The position numbers and the translations under genes were made by a program. This document shows, one piece after another, positions 53,677 through 64,000 of a stretch of 64,000 nucleotides of DNA; position 1 is the first letter of the stretch, and the number at the start of each line of letters is the position of its first letter. The stretch comes from Panulirus ornatus (lineage: Eukaryota > Arthropoda > Malacostraca > Decapoda > Palinuridae). Under the pieces are notes generated by a model. That model worked only from the letters and a program-made list of their open reading frames with translations. It was not told the DNA's origin and searched no databases. The DNA lies in assembly GCF_036320965.1 (NCBI RefSeq), contig NC_092238.1, positions 56,215,907 through 56,279,906 on the forward strand. The letters are read 5' to 3'.

Positions 53677-54152
53677 ATGGTTGAGTTGGCAAGATCAGAA
53701 TTTCTCCGTTCCGTGGTACTCAATGAAGGTCAGGTGGCCTTTACAGTTTTATCATGAAAATAGGTATGTACACATATAGTACTCTGGCGCCTTATGGTCT
53801 TATGAGACACTGCGACACACACTTGTGGACGGTGTGACGAGGTTGAGCAGTGTGTCTCTGACTAGCTGCTGAGCCTAGCTTTTATCTAGGCCTGTCAACA
53901 AACATTCCATAACAACACATGTCTGGGCGAACGTTCTGCTCTTCCTTGTGTCGTCTGCAAGTCCGCTTTACACGTTACAAAAGACCAAACAATACCTTAT
54001 GCTTGATTCTTATAGACTAAGCAGTTAGCTCGTGAACACAGGTGATACAAGTACATATGTATATATGTACATATCTACAACGCACGGTAGAATGATAAAA
54101 CTAGATGGCTAATGAAAAATTAGTTTCATGTGCATATATCTTACATCGATCT
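53677..54152 (-). repeat. LTR of Ty3/gypsy-like element (probable 5' LTR)
   Basis: About 476 bases, partner of 4258-4726. The low edge (GGTTGAGTTGG, about 53679) is internal and next to the candidate primer-binding site. The high edge near ATCGATCTT is the outer end. Transcription of the element would start within this copy on the minus strand; no promoter element was identified. Confidence 0.85.
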
Positions 54153-54469
54153 TATAGATCTAAGGTTAATACACAGCAGCATAGATATTGAAAATATCAC
54201 GTGATATGCCATTAGGAAAAGTGATTGATCATAATTTGTTTGAGTTAGATTATTGGGTAGATAATGACATAAAGTCTAGAGGTGAAACAAGACTCAGAGA
54301 TGCAAAGTGGAAAATATTTAGAAATGAGAAATACCTGCGGAAACGTTAACTGGGACACGAAGTTCTGCAGATATGGAAGACTTAATAGAATTCACAATTG
54401 GATGTTTCATCTCAAATGCAAAGGGAAAGTTAAAAACGGGAGATACATGGTCCAGTCAAGCATAACCCA
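54153..54469. other. Unassigned flank between LTR and R2-like LINE
   Basis: About 315 bases with short frames and no recognised product. It should contain the outer flank of the gypsy element and perhaps the 5' UTR of the R2-like element. Confidence 0.4.
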
Positions 54470-54484
54470 TTCCTTAGGAATAGC

Positions 54485-54712
54485 GTGCCAGCCTCTGTTG
54501 GTATGTCGGGTACCAGCTTCAGTCATGAGGGAACGGCCGACGACCGTTCACCCACTTGCCCACATTGTGGGAAGACCTTTGCCGTGCCGAGTGAGAGGCG
54601 TGTCCCATCCACAAGGCGAACAACACGCGGAGTGGCACCCCGGAGGAAGCACCACGTACCGGGATGTACACGTGTGCGGATCCCAGTGGTGAGATTACTC
54701 CCACGGTTTTAA
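54485..54712 (+). pseudogene. R2-like N-terminal zinc-finger region
   Basis: A 75-codon frame with TCPHCGKTFAVPSERR near residue 24 and a downstream KHHVPGC. This gives a Cys-x2-Cys...His...Cys pattern of the DNA-binding N-terminus of R2 proteins. Arg-rich between. Frame changes separate it from the RT part. Confidence 0.7.
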
Positions 54713-54855
54713 CCGTCCCTGCTGCTCCGCGGGTCCCCCAATCCCAATCAATTGCTTCCTTTGTGGCGGAGACTGTCGCTCATCTCGACACATTAGGAGC
54801 TGGCCCCACAAATCCATCGTAGGGCGAGGACATCCTAAATGCAGCCCTTGACCAC

Positions 54856-56171
54856 TTGCGTCAGGGCGACAGCCTCGTCGCAATCAGGGCAGCCGCAGAG
54901 CACGCGACACACGTGATAAACTCCTGTGGCTCGCCCGAAGACCGTCGGAATCGTGGTGGAGGGGATTCAAGGCAGTCAGCGAACTCTGGCCGCGTACACC
55001 GCGCGGAGGAGGTTCCTTTGCGTGGTAACCGGCTTAGAAGGGAGCAATACCGAAAAGTTCAGAGACTCTATCGAGAAAATAGGTCTTTGGCCGCTGGACT
55101 GGTCCTGAAAAGCGGCTGGGAGGTACCGCCAACCTCGGTTGGGCCTGAACTCCTCAATCCCTTTTGGGGGGCTCTCTTCTCTCGACTGTCTGAGCCGGAT
55201 GAAAGTGCCATTACCGATTGCGACCCAGTATGTGGACAACTAGCAGAGGTTGTCACCGTAGGTGAGGTAGCACACCACCTCAAAGCCACCCAAACATCTG
55301 CCCTTGGTCCTGATGGAATGTCGACTCGATTACTGAAGTCCATTCCTCCGAGGGTCCTGGCCAAAATGTTTAACCTGTGGCTAGCTACGTCTGCTTTGCC
55401 GGAACCAATGAAGGCAAATAGACGGTGCTAATACCCAAGGTACCTAACCCTACCGAACCCAAGGGCTATAGGCTAATTACCATCTCTTGTGCCATAGTCC
55501 GTCTGCTCCATAAAATCTTGAGCAGCCGCATCTCGAGCCTCGTCCAGATCGATGAAGCTCAAAAGGCATTCGTCCCAGTGGACGGATGCCTTGAGAACCT
55601 CACGATCTTGGATGCGATAGTCGGTCGTACGCGGGCACACGCCCACGGTGTGCACCTGGCATTCCTCGACATGGCCGAAGCATTCGATAGTGTTAATCAT
55701 AGCACTATCGAGCGGGCCATATCGCGGAAGGGCATCCCAGCTCCCGTCAGGGTATATATTATGTCGTCGTACGACCGAGCCTTCACTCACATTGAAGGCA
55801 GCGACGGGATGTCGGAGAGAATCAATATGACTCGTGGGGTCAAGCAGGGCGACCCCTTATCACCAATTCTCTTCAACCTTGTGATCGACGAGGGGATTGC
55901 AAGGATGAAAAAGACTCGTGTAGGGGTTAAGTTGGGTGACCAAAAGGTATCAGCACTGGCGTTTGCCGATGATTTGGTTCTGGTAGCGCAGACGCCCACT
56001 GGCTTGCAGCAGGCAATGGACGTGATGGCTGAGACCCTCGCGGGGGTGGACTTCAAGTTGATCCAGGGAAATGTCGTACCCTCAGCATGGAGGTCGACGG
56101 CAAGCGAAAGACTTGGTACGTCAATAAAAATAGGACGTTCCAAGTCTTGGGCAGCGCTGTCGGATAAATGA
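54856..56171 (+). pseudogene. R2-like reverse transcriptase, frameshifted
   Basis: Frame 54856-55431 ends with the finger segment ALGPDGMSTRLLKSIPPRVL. After a frame change at about 55425 the next frame (55425-56171) has PKGYRLITISCAIVRLLHKIL, AFLDMAEAFDSVNHSTI (motif A), GVKQGDPLSPILFNLVID (motif B) and ALAFADDLVLVAQT (motif C). The wording of motifs A to C is that of R2-group RTs and clearly unlike the RTE copies nearby. Catalytic Asp residues are kept, but the frameshifts make the copy inactive. Confidence 0.87.
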
Positions 56172-56310
56172 GCCCTGAGGACGAGTATAAGAACCTTGGC
56201 GTTCTTCTCGGGGCTGGGGGTCGGCGTAAATCCTACGGCGCCATGCTAGAAGAGAGCTCCGTAACATCACCAGAGCCCCTCTAAAACCTCAACAGCGGAT
56301 TGCGCTGCTT

Positions 56311-57335
56311 GTGGGACATCTGGTCCCCAAGCTCATGCATCGACTGGTGTTGGGGGAAGTTTTTAAGACGCAGTTAGCACGTATGGACTGGCAAGTGCGA
56401 GTGGCGATTCGCCGCTGGCTACACCTAGCCCATGACGTACCCTGTGCATACTTCCACTCGGCAGCTGAAGACGGTGGGCTGGGTATACTAGACTTTGTCT
56501 CGACCGTCCGACTAAATAAACAAGTGCGGTTCGAGAAATTGCTCATCTCGACTGACCCTGTGATTCATGCATCTGTCCTCGAGCCTGCAGGGTTGAGCAA
56601 GCTGCAGCGCTGGTCCGGACCCGCATGCATTGCTGGTCGGCAGGCGAGCAATAAACCCAAACGCCTACGCGTATTGAGGGCCAATCTGGTCAGCATCGTT
56701 GACGGAGCGGGTCTCGCTCCATCTGCTGCCGTGCCTCAGGTTAGCAGATGGGTGAACAGCGGGAACCGCTTCCTGTCCGGTTCTGATTATGTGAAAGCCG
56801 TCCAAGTGAGGATAGGCGCATTACCCACCCCTGCCAGGGCGTCCAGAGGCCCGCCCGAAATAAACGGCCTCTGTGACACCTGTCAGAAGCCGGGTACATT
56901 GGGGCACATCGCCCAGATGTGCCCCCGTACCCATGGCAAGAGGGTAAAGAGGCACGATAACATCAGTGCCTATTTGGCCGGACGATTGAGGCAGAGTGGT
57001 TACGAGGTGTCCTTCGAGGGCGCATTCCGATTGTGGGGTCCTTTCGGAAGCCGGACATCGTGGCTTCCAAAGCTACAGAGACCTATATTATTGACACCCA
57101 GGTCTCTGGTGTCCATTTCGCGCTTTCGGCTGCACATCAGTTTAAGTGTAGCTACTACGGTACCCCGGAAGTCTTACAAGGCGTACGGGAATTCACCGGG
57201 AAAGGCATCGTGCATGTGACATCAGCCACTTTAAATTGGCGTGGCGCATGGTGCCAAGAAAGCGCGAGTGCTCTCCTGGGGTTAGGGCTGACGTACAAGG
57301 ACCTTGAGGTGTGCTACGTCAAAGCCCTAACCTAG
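56311..57335 (+). pseudogene. R2-like C-terminal part: CCHC knuckle and restriction-like endonuclease
   Basis: Frame 56311-57219 holds the thumb and a long linker, then LCDTCQKPGTLGHIAQMC (CCHC knuckle, near residue 189) and an Arg/Lys-rich stretch. After a frame change at about 57040 the frame 57033-57335 has RKPDIVASKATETYIIDTQV, the PD...D-x-K-like catalytic block of the restriction-like endonuclease, and then NWRGAWCQESA before the stop. In R2 elements this domain nicks the target strand used for priming. Confidence 0.85.
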
Positions 57336-57732
57336 ACCCATTCCCTTCACAGGATGTGGTCCAAGAGCACAGGTTAGCAATCGGATATGCCTTGTACATC
57401 TGGTATCGGCCACCGGGCAGGTTGAAGGTCATCTCCCCTTTGTTGGCTTGAGGTGTGCGGGATTAGGCTGTTCTCTCGTGGCTCCAAGGGCAGGTACCAG
57501 TTCCTGAGGTCGGGTTGTCGGGCGGGCGGTGGACGCCTTGGCGGGGTTGCCCATTGTTTCCGTACGACAGGCCGTACTGGAAGGTTGAGCAGTGCTGGAG
57601 GGTCGTTATGTTCAGTCGGTAAGGTATTTTCAAACCATCGTCTTACTGCCACCTCTCAACTTACTTCTATCTATGCTATCAGCAGTCTGATCTTAACTCT
57701 TCCTCTTAATGTATCCATACGGTCTAACTTCA
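57334..57732 (+). other. Probable 3' UTR of the R2-like LINE
   Basis: GC-rich non-coding sequence directly after the stop codon. R2 3' UTRs fold into structures recognised by the RT, but I did not establish a fold here. The end is lost in or before the gap. Confidence 0.5.
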
Positions 57733-57832
57733 NNNNNNNNNNNNNNNNNNNNNNNNNNNNNNNNNNNNNNNNNNNNNNNNNNNNNNNNNNNNNNNNNNNN
57801 NNNNNNNNNNNNNNNNNNNNNNNNNNNNNNNN
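57733..57832. other. Assembly gap (100 N)
   Basis: Exactly 100 N, size unknown. It hides the 3' boundary of the R2-like element. Confidence 0.98.
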
Positions 57833-58270
57833 GGATTCTAGTAGTTGCTGCGGCCCTCTCTCAGTATGGAAAACATCAGAAATTGTACTTTTTGCAAAGA
57901 ATCAGTGTTATAATGATTAAGTGACCTGAGGCTTTATGTGATTTTTTAATGAAATGTGTGGAATATGTAAAAAAGTTTTTATGATCATGTTAAATACCAG
58001 ATGGATGTCTAATGATTTGCATATAGACAAAAATGTGTTGAAGATGCTACACTGTCCATTATTGATTTTGAACTTAAGCTTCAGGAAAAGATCAACTCTA
58101 GATTTGTTGACACTGCATAGATTTTATTTGTCGACTTTTCAAGTGCTTTTAACACAATTCATCCTCATATACTGATGCAAAAACTTATTTCTGTGAACGT
58201 CAACTCATTTAGTGGATTCATGATTTTTTGTTGTGGGGACCTCAGTTTGTGAAATTTATAGGTATATATT
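57833..58270 (+). mobile_element. Rex1/L2-like RT scrap
   Basis: Around 58126-58180 one frame reads FVDFSSAFNTIHPHILMQKL, RT motif A of the same type as the LINE at 43244-46537. Sequence upstream to the gap is probably decayed finger region. Downstream it degrades before the TG-rich leader of an RTE copy. Confidence 0.7.
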
Positions 58271-58275
58271 TGGAT

Positions 58276-58799
58276 TTTCATATGTATATATATGTATGTG
58301 TGTGTGTGTGTGTGTATGCGCGTATGTATGTGTATGTGTGTGTATGTGTATATGTATATATATATGTATATTATCCCTGGGGATAGGGGTGAAAGAATAC
58401 TTCCCACGTATTCCTCGCGTGTCGTAGAAAGCGACTAGAGGGGACGGGAGCGGGGGGCCAGAAATCCTCCCCTCCTTGTATTAACTTTCTAAAATGGGAA
58501 ACAGAAGAAGGAGTCACGCGGGGAGTGCTCATCCTCCTCGAAGGCTCAGAGTGGGGTGCCTAAATGTGTGTGGATGTAACCAAGATGTGAAAAAAGGAGA
58601 GATAGGTAGTATGTTTGAGGAAAGGAACCTGGATGTTTTGGCTCTGAGTGAAACGAAGCTCAAGGGTAAAGGGGAAGAGTGGTTTGGGAATGTCTTGGGA
58701 GTAAAGTCAGGGGTTAGTGAGAGGACAAGAGCAAGGGAAGGAGTAGCAATACTCCTGAAATAGGAGTTGTGGGAGTATGTGATAGAATGTTAGAAAGTA
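58276..58799 (+). mobile_element. RTE LINE 5' end, 3'-truncated
   Basis: A TG-rich leader (58276-58370), then the 5' UTR (CCCTGGGGATAGGGG), then the ORF start at 58494 with RVGCLNVCG and ALSETKLKG. One in-frame TAG lies at 58761-58763 (sisters have CAG). The copy breaks off in EN at about 58799, where A/T-rich repeats begin. Lack of a 3' end is unusual for a LINE insertion and suggests later loss or a disrupted insertion. Confidence 0.87.
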
Positions 58800-59004
58800 A
58801 ATATATAACGAATATATAATAATATATAATAAATATATAATAAAATATATAATAAATATATAAATATATAATAAATAATAAATATATAAATATATAAATA
58901 TAAATATAAATATAAATATAAATATATAAATATAATAAATATATAAATATATAATAAATAAATATATATTAAATATATAAATATATAATGAATATATAAT
59001 AAAG

Positions 59005-59101
<97 letters not shown>
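58800..59101. repeat. A/T-only repeat: (ATATATAATAAA)-like then (TA)n
   Basis: 58800-59007 is built from TATAATAAA/AATATATA units of varying length. 59008-59101 is pure TA. It lies between two RTE pieces. Confidence 0.93.
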
Positions 59102-59103
<2 letters not shown>

Positions 59104-61000
59104 CACTGAACAACCCATGTATACCAATTATTCCCTCAACTGCCACATTACTCACCTTTGCATTCAAATCACACATCACTATAACCCGGTCTCGTGCATC
59201 AAAACCACTAACACACTCATTCAGCTGCTCCTAAAAAACTTGCCTCTAGTGATCTTTCTTCTTATGCCCAGGTGCATATGTACCAATAATCACCCTTCTC
59301 TCTTCATCAACTTTCAGTTTTACCCATATTAATCGAGAATTTACTTTCTCACATTCTATCACATACTCCCACAACTCCTGTTTCAGGAGTACTGCTACTC
59401 CTTCCCTTGCTCTTGTCCTCTCACTAACCCCTGACTTTACTCCCATGACATTCCTAAACCACTCTTCCCCTTTACCCTTGAGCTTCGTTTCACTCAGAGT
59501 CAAAACATCCAGGTTCCTTTCCTGAAACATACTACCTATCTCTCCTTTTTTCACATCTCGTTTACATCCACACACATTTAGACACCCCAGTCTGAGCCTT
59601 CGAGGAGGATGAGCACTCCCCGCGTGACTCCTTCTTCTGTTTCCCATTTTAGAAAGTTAAAAAAATACAAGGAGGGGAGGATTTCTGGCCCCCCGCTCCA
59701 GTCCCCTCTAGTCGCCTTCTACGAGATGGAAATGGTGAAGAGCTTGTAGATTTATGTGCTGAAAAAGAACTGGTGATTGGGAATACTTGGTTTAAAAAGC
59801 GAGATATACATAAGTATACGGATGTAAGTAGGAGAGATGGCCAGAGAGCGTTATTGGATTACGTGTTAATTGACAGGCGTGCGAAAGAGAGACTTTTGGA
59901 TGTTAATGTGCTGAGAGGTGCAACTGGAGGGAGGTCTGATCATTATCTTGTGGAGGCTAAGGTGAAGATTTGTATGGGTTTTCAGAAAAGGAAAGTGAAT
60001 GTTGGGGTGAAGAGGGTGGTGAGAGTAAGTGAGCTTGGGAAGGAGACTTGTGTGAGGAAGTACCAGGAGAGACTGAGTACACTATGGAAAAAGGTGAGAA
60101 CAATGGTAGTAAGGGGAGTGGGGGAGGAATGGGATGTATTGAGGGAATCAGTGATGGATTGCGCAAAAGATGCTTGTGGCATGAGAAGCGTGGGAGGTGG
60201 GTTGATTAGAAAGGGTAGTGAGTGGTGGGAAGATTTGTATGGGTTTTCAGAAAAGAAGAGTGAATGTTGCGATGAAGAGGGTGGTGAGAGTGGCAGATAT
60301 AGGGTCTTTTGGTCGAGGTGGTGTTCAAAGTGAGAGGGTTAGGGAAAATGATTTGGTAAACAGAGAAGAGGTAGTAAAAGCTTTGCGGAAGATGAAAGCC
60401 GGCAAGGCAGCAGGCTTGGATGGTATTCCAGTGGAATTCATTAAAAAAGGGGGTGACTGTATCATTGACTGGTTGGTAAGGTTATTTAATGTATATATGA
60501 CTCATGGTGAGGTGCCTGAAGATTGGCGGAATGCGTGCATAGTGCCATTGTACAAAGGCAAAGGGGATAAGAGTGATGGCTCAAATTGCTGAGGGATAAG
60601 TTTGTTGAGTATTCCTGGTAAATTATATGGGAGGGTATTGATTGAGAGGGTGAAGGCATTTATAGAGCATCAGATTGGGGAAGAGCAGTGTGGTTTCAGA
60701 GGTGGTAGAGAATGTGTGGATCAGGTGCTTGCTTTGAAGAATGTATGTGAGAAATACTTAGAAAAGCAAATGGATTTGTATGCAGCATTTATGGATCTGG
60801 AGAAGGCATATGATAGAGTTGATAGAGATGCTCTGTGGAAGGTATTAAGAATATATGGTGTGGGAGGCAAGTTGTTAGAAGCAGTGAAAAGTTTTTATCG
60901 AGGATGTAAGGCTTGTGTACGTGTAGCAAGAGGGGAAAGTGATTGGTTCTCAGTGAATGTAGGTTTGCATGGTAGACAGCGACAAAGCAAAAAAAAAAAG

Positions 61001-61003
<3 letters not shown>
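59102..61003 (+). mobile_element. RTE insertion with 5' inversion and internal deletions
   Basis: 59102-59726 is the element's first part in reverse (5' UTR to EN). 59727-61003 is the continuation in forward orientation. The inverted piece ends at the equivalent of 33145 in the best copy and the forward piece starts at about 33150, so together they are one element with an inverted 5' part. In the forward piece the linker is rearranged near 60225, RT motif A (DLEKAYDRVDRD) follows, and at about 60968 the sequence jumps from before motif B straight to the last 20 bases of the 3' UTR and an A-run. Non-functional. Confidence 0.9.

Positions 61004-61070
<67 letters not shown>
61004..61070. repeat. 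(TA)n array
   Basis: About 67 bases of TA between two RTE tails facing each other. Confidence 0.95.
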
Positions 61071-61073
<3 letters not shown>

Positions 61074-63332
61074 TGCCGCTGTTTTCCGCGTTTGCGAGGT
61101 AGCGCAAGGAAACAGACGAAAGAAATGGTCCAACCCACCCCCATGCAAATATATATACAGACGTCCACACACGCAAATATACATACCTACACAGCTTTCC
61201 ATGGTTGACTCCAGACGCTTCACATGCCCTGATTCAATCCACTGACAGCACGTCAACCCCGGTATACCATATCGATCCAATTCACTGTATTCCTTGCCCT
61301 CCTTTCACCCTCCTGCATGTTCAGGCCCCGATCACACAAAATCTTTTTCACTCCATCTTTCCACCTCCAATTTGGTCTCCCACTTCTCCTCGTTCCCTCC
61401 ACCTCCGACACATATATCCTCTTGGTGAATCTTTCCTCACTTATTCTCTCCATGTGCCCAAACCATTTCAAAACTCCCTCTACTGCTCTCTCAAACACGC
61501 TCTTTTTATTTCCACACATCTCTCTTAACCTTACTTTACTTACTCGATCAAAACACCTCAAACCACAAATTGTCCTCAGACATCTCATTTCCAGCACATC
61601 CATCCTCCTGCGCACAACTCTATCCATAGCCCATGCCTCGCAACCATACAACATTGTTGGAACCACTATTCCTTCAAACATACCCATTTTTGCTTTCCGA
61701 GATAGAGTTCTCGACTTCCACACATTCTTCAAGGCTCCCAGGATTTTCGCCCCCTCCCCCACCCTATGATCCACTTCCACTTCCATGGTTCCATCCTCTG
61801 CCAGATCCACTCCCAGATATCTAAAACACTTTACTTCCTCCAGTTTTTCTCCATTCAAACTTACCTCCCAATTGACTTGACCCTCAACCCTACTGTACCT
61901 AATTACCTTGCTGTTATTCACATTTACTCTTAACTTTCCTCTTTCACACACTTTACCAAACTCAGTCACCAGCTTCTGCAGTTTCTCACACGAACCAGCC
62001 ACCATCGCTGTATCATCAACGAACAACAACTGACTCACTTCCCAAGCTCTCTCATCCCCAACAGACTTCATACATGCCCCTCTTTCCAAAACTCTTGCAT
62101 TCACCTCCCTTACAACCCCATCCATAAACAAATTAAACAACCATGAAGACATCACACACCCCTGCCGCAAACCTACAATCAATGAGAACCAATCACTTTC
62201 CTCTCTTCCTACACGTACATATCCCTTACATCCTCGATAAAAACTTTTCACTGCTTCTAACAACTGTCCTCCCACACCATATATTCTTAATACCTTCCAC
62301 AGAGCATCTCTATCAACTCTATCATATGCCTTCTCCAGATCCATAAATGCTACATACAAATCCATTTGCTTTTCTAAGTATTTCTCACATACATTCTTCA
62401 AAGCAAACACTTGATCCACACATCCTCTACCACTTCTGAAACCACACTGCTCTACCCCAATCTGATGCTCTGTACATGCCTTCACCCTCTCAATCAATAC
62501 TCTCCCATATAATTTACCAGGAATACTCGACAAACTTTTACCTCTGTAATTTGAGCAATCACTCTTATCCCCTTTGCCTTTGTACAATAGCACTATGCAC
62601 GCATTCCGCCAATCCTCAGCCACCTCACCATGAGTCATACATACATTAAATAACCTTACCAACCAGTCAATAATACAGTCACCCCCTTTTTTTTATAAAT
62701 TCCACTGCAATACCATCCAAACCTACTGCCTTGCCGGCTTTCATCTTCCGCAAAGCTTTTACTACCTCTTCTCTGTTTACCAAATCATTTTCCCTAACCC
62801 TCTCACTCTGCACACCACCTCGACCAAAAGACAATATATCTGCCACTCTATCATCAAACACATTCAACAAACATTCAAAATACTCACTCCATCTCCTTCT
62901 CACATCACCACTACTTGTTATCACCTCCCCATTTGCGCCCTTCACTGAAGTTCCCAATTGCTCCCTTGTCTTACGCACTTTATTTACCTCCTTCTAGAAC
63001 ATCTTTTTATTCTCCTTAAAATTTAATGATACTCTCTCGCCCAAACTCTCATTTGCCTTCTTTTTCACCTCTTGCACCTTTCTTTTGACCTCCTGTCTCT
63101 TTCTTTTATGCATCACCCACTGAATTGTATTTTCTTCCTGCAAAAATCCTCCAAATGCCTCTCTCTTCTCTTTCACTAATAATCTTACTTCTTCATCCAA
63201 CCACTCACTATCCTTTCTAATCAACCCACCTCCCACTCTTCTCATGCCACAAGTATCTTTTGCGCAATCCAACAATGATTCCCTAAATATATCCCATTCC
63301 TCCCCCACTCCACTTACTAACATTGTTCTCAC
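61071..63332 (-). mobile_element. RTE LINE copy, linker to 3' UTR
   Basis: Short 3' UTR, then a 469-codon minus-strand frame (61253-62662) with RT motifs LEKAYDRVDRD, GLRQGCVMSSWLF and FVDDTAMVAGS (motif C altered from FADD), thumb and C-terminal domain. A T/A-run near 62690 shifts the frame into the linker (62679-62978), and a further break near 62996 precedes the last piece (62994-63332). The high edge at 63332 abuts the element's own 5' UTR in opposite orientation. Confidence 0.88.
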
Positions 63333-64000
63333 TGGATCGAGGGGTCAGAAATCCTCCCCTCCTTGTATTTTTTAACTTTCTAAAATGGGAAACAGAATAA
63401 GGAGTCACTCGGGGAGTGCTTATCCTCCTCGAAGGCTCAGACTAGGGCGTCTAAATGTGTGTGGATGTAACCAAGGTGTGAAAAAAGGAGAGATAGGTAG
63501 TATGTTTGAGGAAAGGAACCTGGATGTTTTGGCTCTGAGTGAAACGAAGCTCAAGGCTAAAGAGGAAGAGTGGTTTGGGAATGTCTTGGGAGTAAAGTCA
63601 GGGGTTAGTGAGAGGACAAGAGCAAGGGAAGGAGTAGCAATACTCCTGAAACAAGAGTTGTGGGAGTATGTGATAGAATGTAAGAAAGTAAATTCTAGAT
63701 TAATATAGGTAAAACTGAAAGTTGATGGAGAGAGATGGGTGATTATTGGTGCATATGCACCTGGGCATGAGAAGAAAGATCATGAGAGGCAAGTGTTTTG
63801 GGAGCAGCTGAATGAGTGTGTTAGTGGTTTTGATGCAGAAGACCGGATTATAGTGATGGGTGATTTGAATGCAAATGTGAGTAATGTGGCAGTTGAGGGA
63901 ATAATTGGTATACATGGGGTGTTCAGTGTTGTAAATGGAAATGGCGAAGAGCTTGTAGATTTATGTGCTGAAAAAGGACTGGTGATTGGGAATACCTGGT
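63333..64000 (+). mobile_element. RTE LINE 5' part, runs off the window
   Basis: 5' UTR (from GGGGTCAGAAATCCTCCCCT), ORF start at 63385 and EN up to GNTW at the window end. One in-frame TAG lies at 63706-63708 (TGG in sisters). EN blocks seen: RLGRLNVCG, ALSETKLKA and, past the stop, GDLNANVSN. The head-to-head junction with 61071-63332 suggests that both are one 5'-inverted insertion. Confidence 0.87.

Larger units (their letters stand above)
54470..57732 (+). mobile_element. R2-clade-like LINE outside rDNA
   Basis: A plus-strand element with the R2 domain order: N-terminal zinc finger, RT, CCHC knuckle, restriction-like endonuclease. It is clearly richer in G+C than its surroundings. A 3' UTR of up to 400 bases follows the stop at about 57333 and runs into an assembly gap. 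Sequences on both sides show no 28S rRNA similarity that I can see, so this is either an R2-group family with another target or a misplaced copy. Confidence 0.85.

Noticed and set aside
54153..54469. 28S rDNA flank upstream of the R2-like LINE
   Set aside because: No recognisable 28S sequence was seen on either visible side.
57033..57335. Bacterial restriction-enzyme gene
   Set aside because: The PD-D-x-K block follows an R2-type RT and CCHC knuckle and is the known restriction-like domain of R2-group LINEs.

Overview
The window looks like intergenic, repeat-saturated DNA of an arthropod, most likely a decapod crustacean. That guess rests on the mix of elements: a dominant RTE-clade LINE family, a Penelope element with a GIY-YIG domain, CR1-like and Rex1/L2-like LINEs, an R2-like LINE, an env-bearing Ty3/gypsy element and very long (TA)n arrays. 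It was made from family knowledge and not from a database search. I see no host gene, tRNA, rRNA or CRISPR array. Nearly every long open frame is a piece of a retroelement, the antisense shadow of one, or a translated microsatellite.

Layout. 1-4257: a (GT)n tract, an unassigned stretch, a CR1-like LINE on the minus strand and a weak LINE fragment on the plus strand. 4258-7850: 3' LTR, env-like and integrase-like remains of a minus-strand Ty3/gypsy element. 7851-49668: about 41.8 kb made almost only of nested insertions, namely RTE copies on both strands, short RTE-related non-autonomous elements, Penelope copies, one Rex1/L2-like LINE, and (TA)n arrays at most junctions. 49669-54152: RNase H, RT, protease, gag and 5' LTR of what is probably the same Ty3/gypsy element. 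54153-57732: an R2-like LINE with no visible 28S rDNA flank. 57733-57832: a 100-base N gap (another is at 17064-17163). 57833-64000: a LINE fragment followed by more RTE copies, one with a clean 5' inversion.

How the parts relate. The two gypsy halves carry complementary domains (gag-PR-RT-RH against IN-env), each with one copy of the same roughly 470-bp LTR. They therefore read best as one old provirus-like element split by later insertions. The RTE family is the most active layer. Its best copy (32480-35797) has an endonuclease-RT frame of roughly 1,000 codons broken by a single one-base deletion. A short element of about 240 bp, present seven times, has an RTE-like 5' end and an RTE-like 3' hairpin, so it is probably mobilised by the RTE machinery. 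Insertions occur mostly within or beside (TA)n tracts.

Coordinates of element edges are read by eye from breaks in homology and are good to about 5-20 bases.
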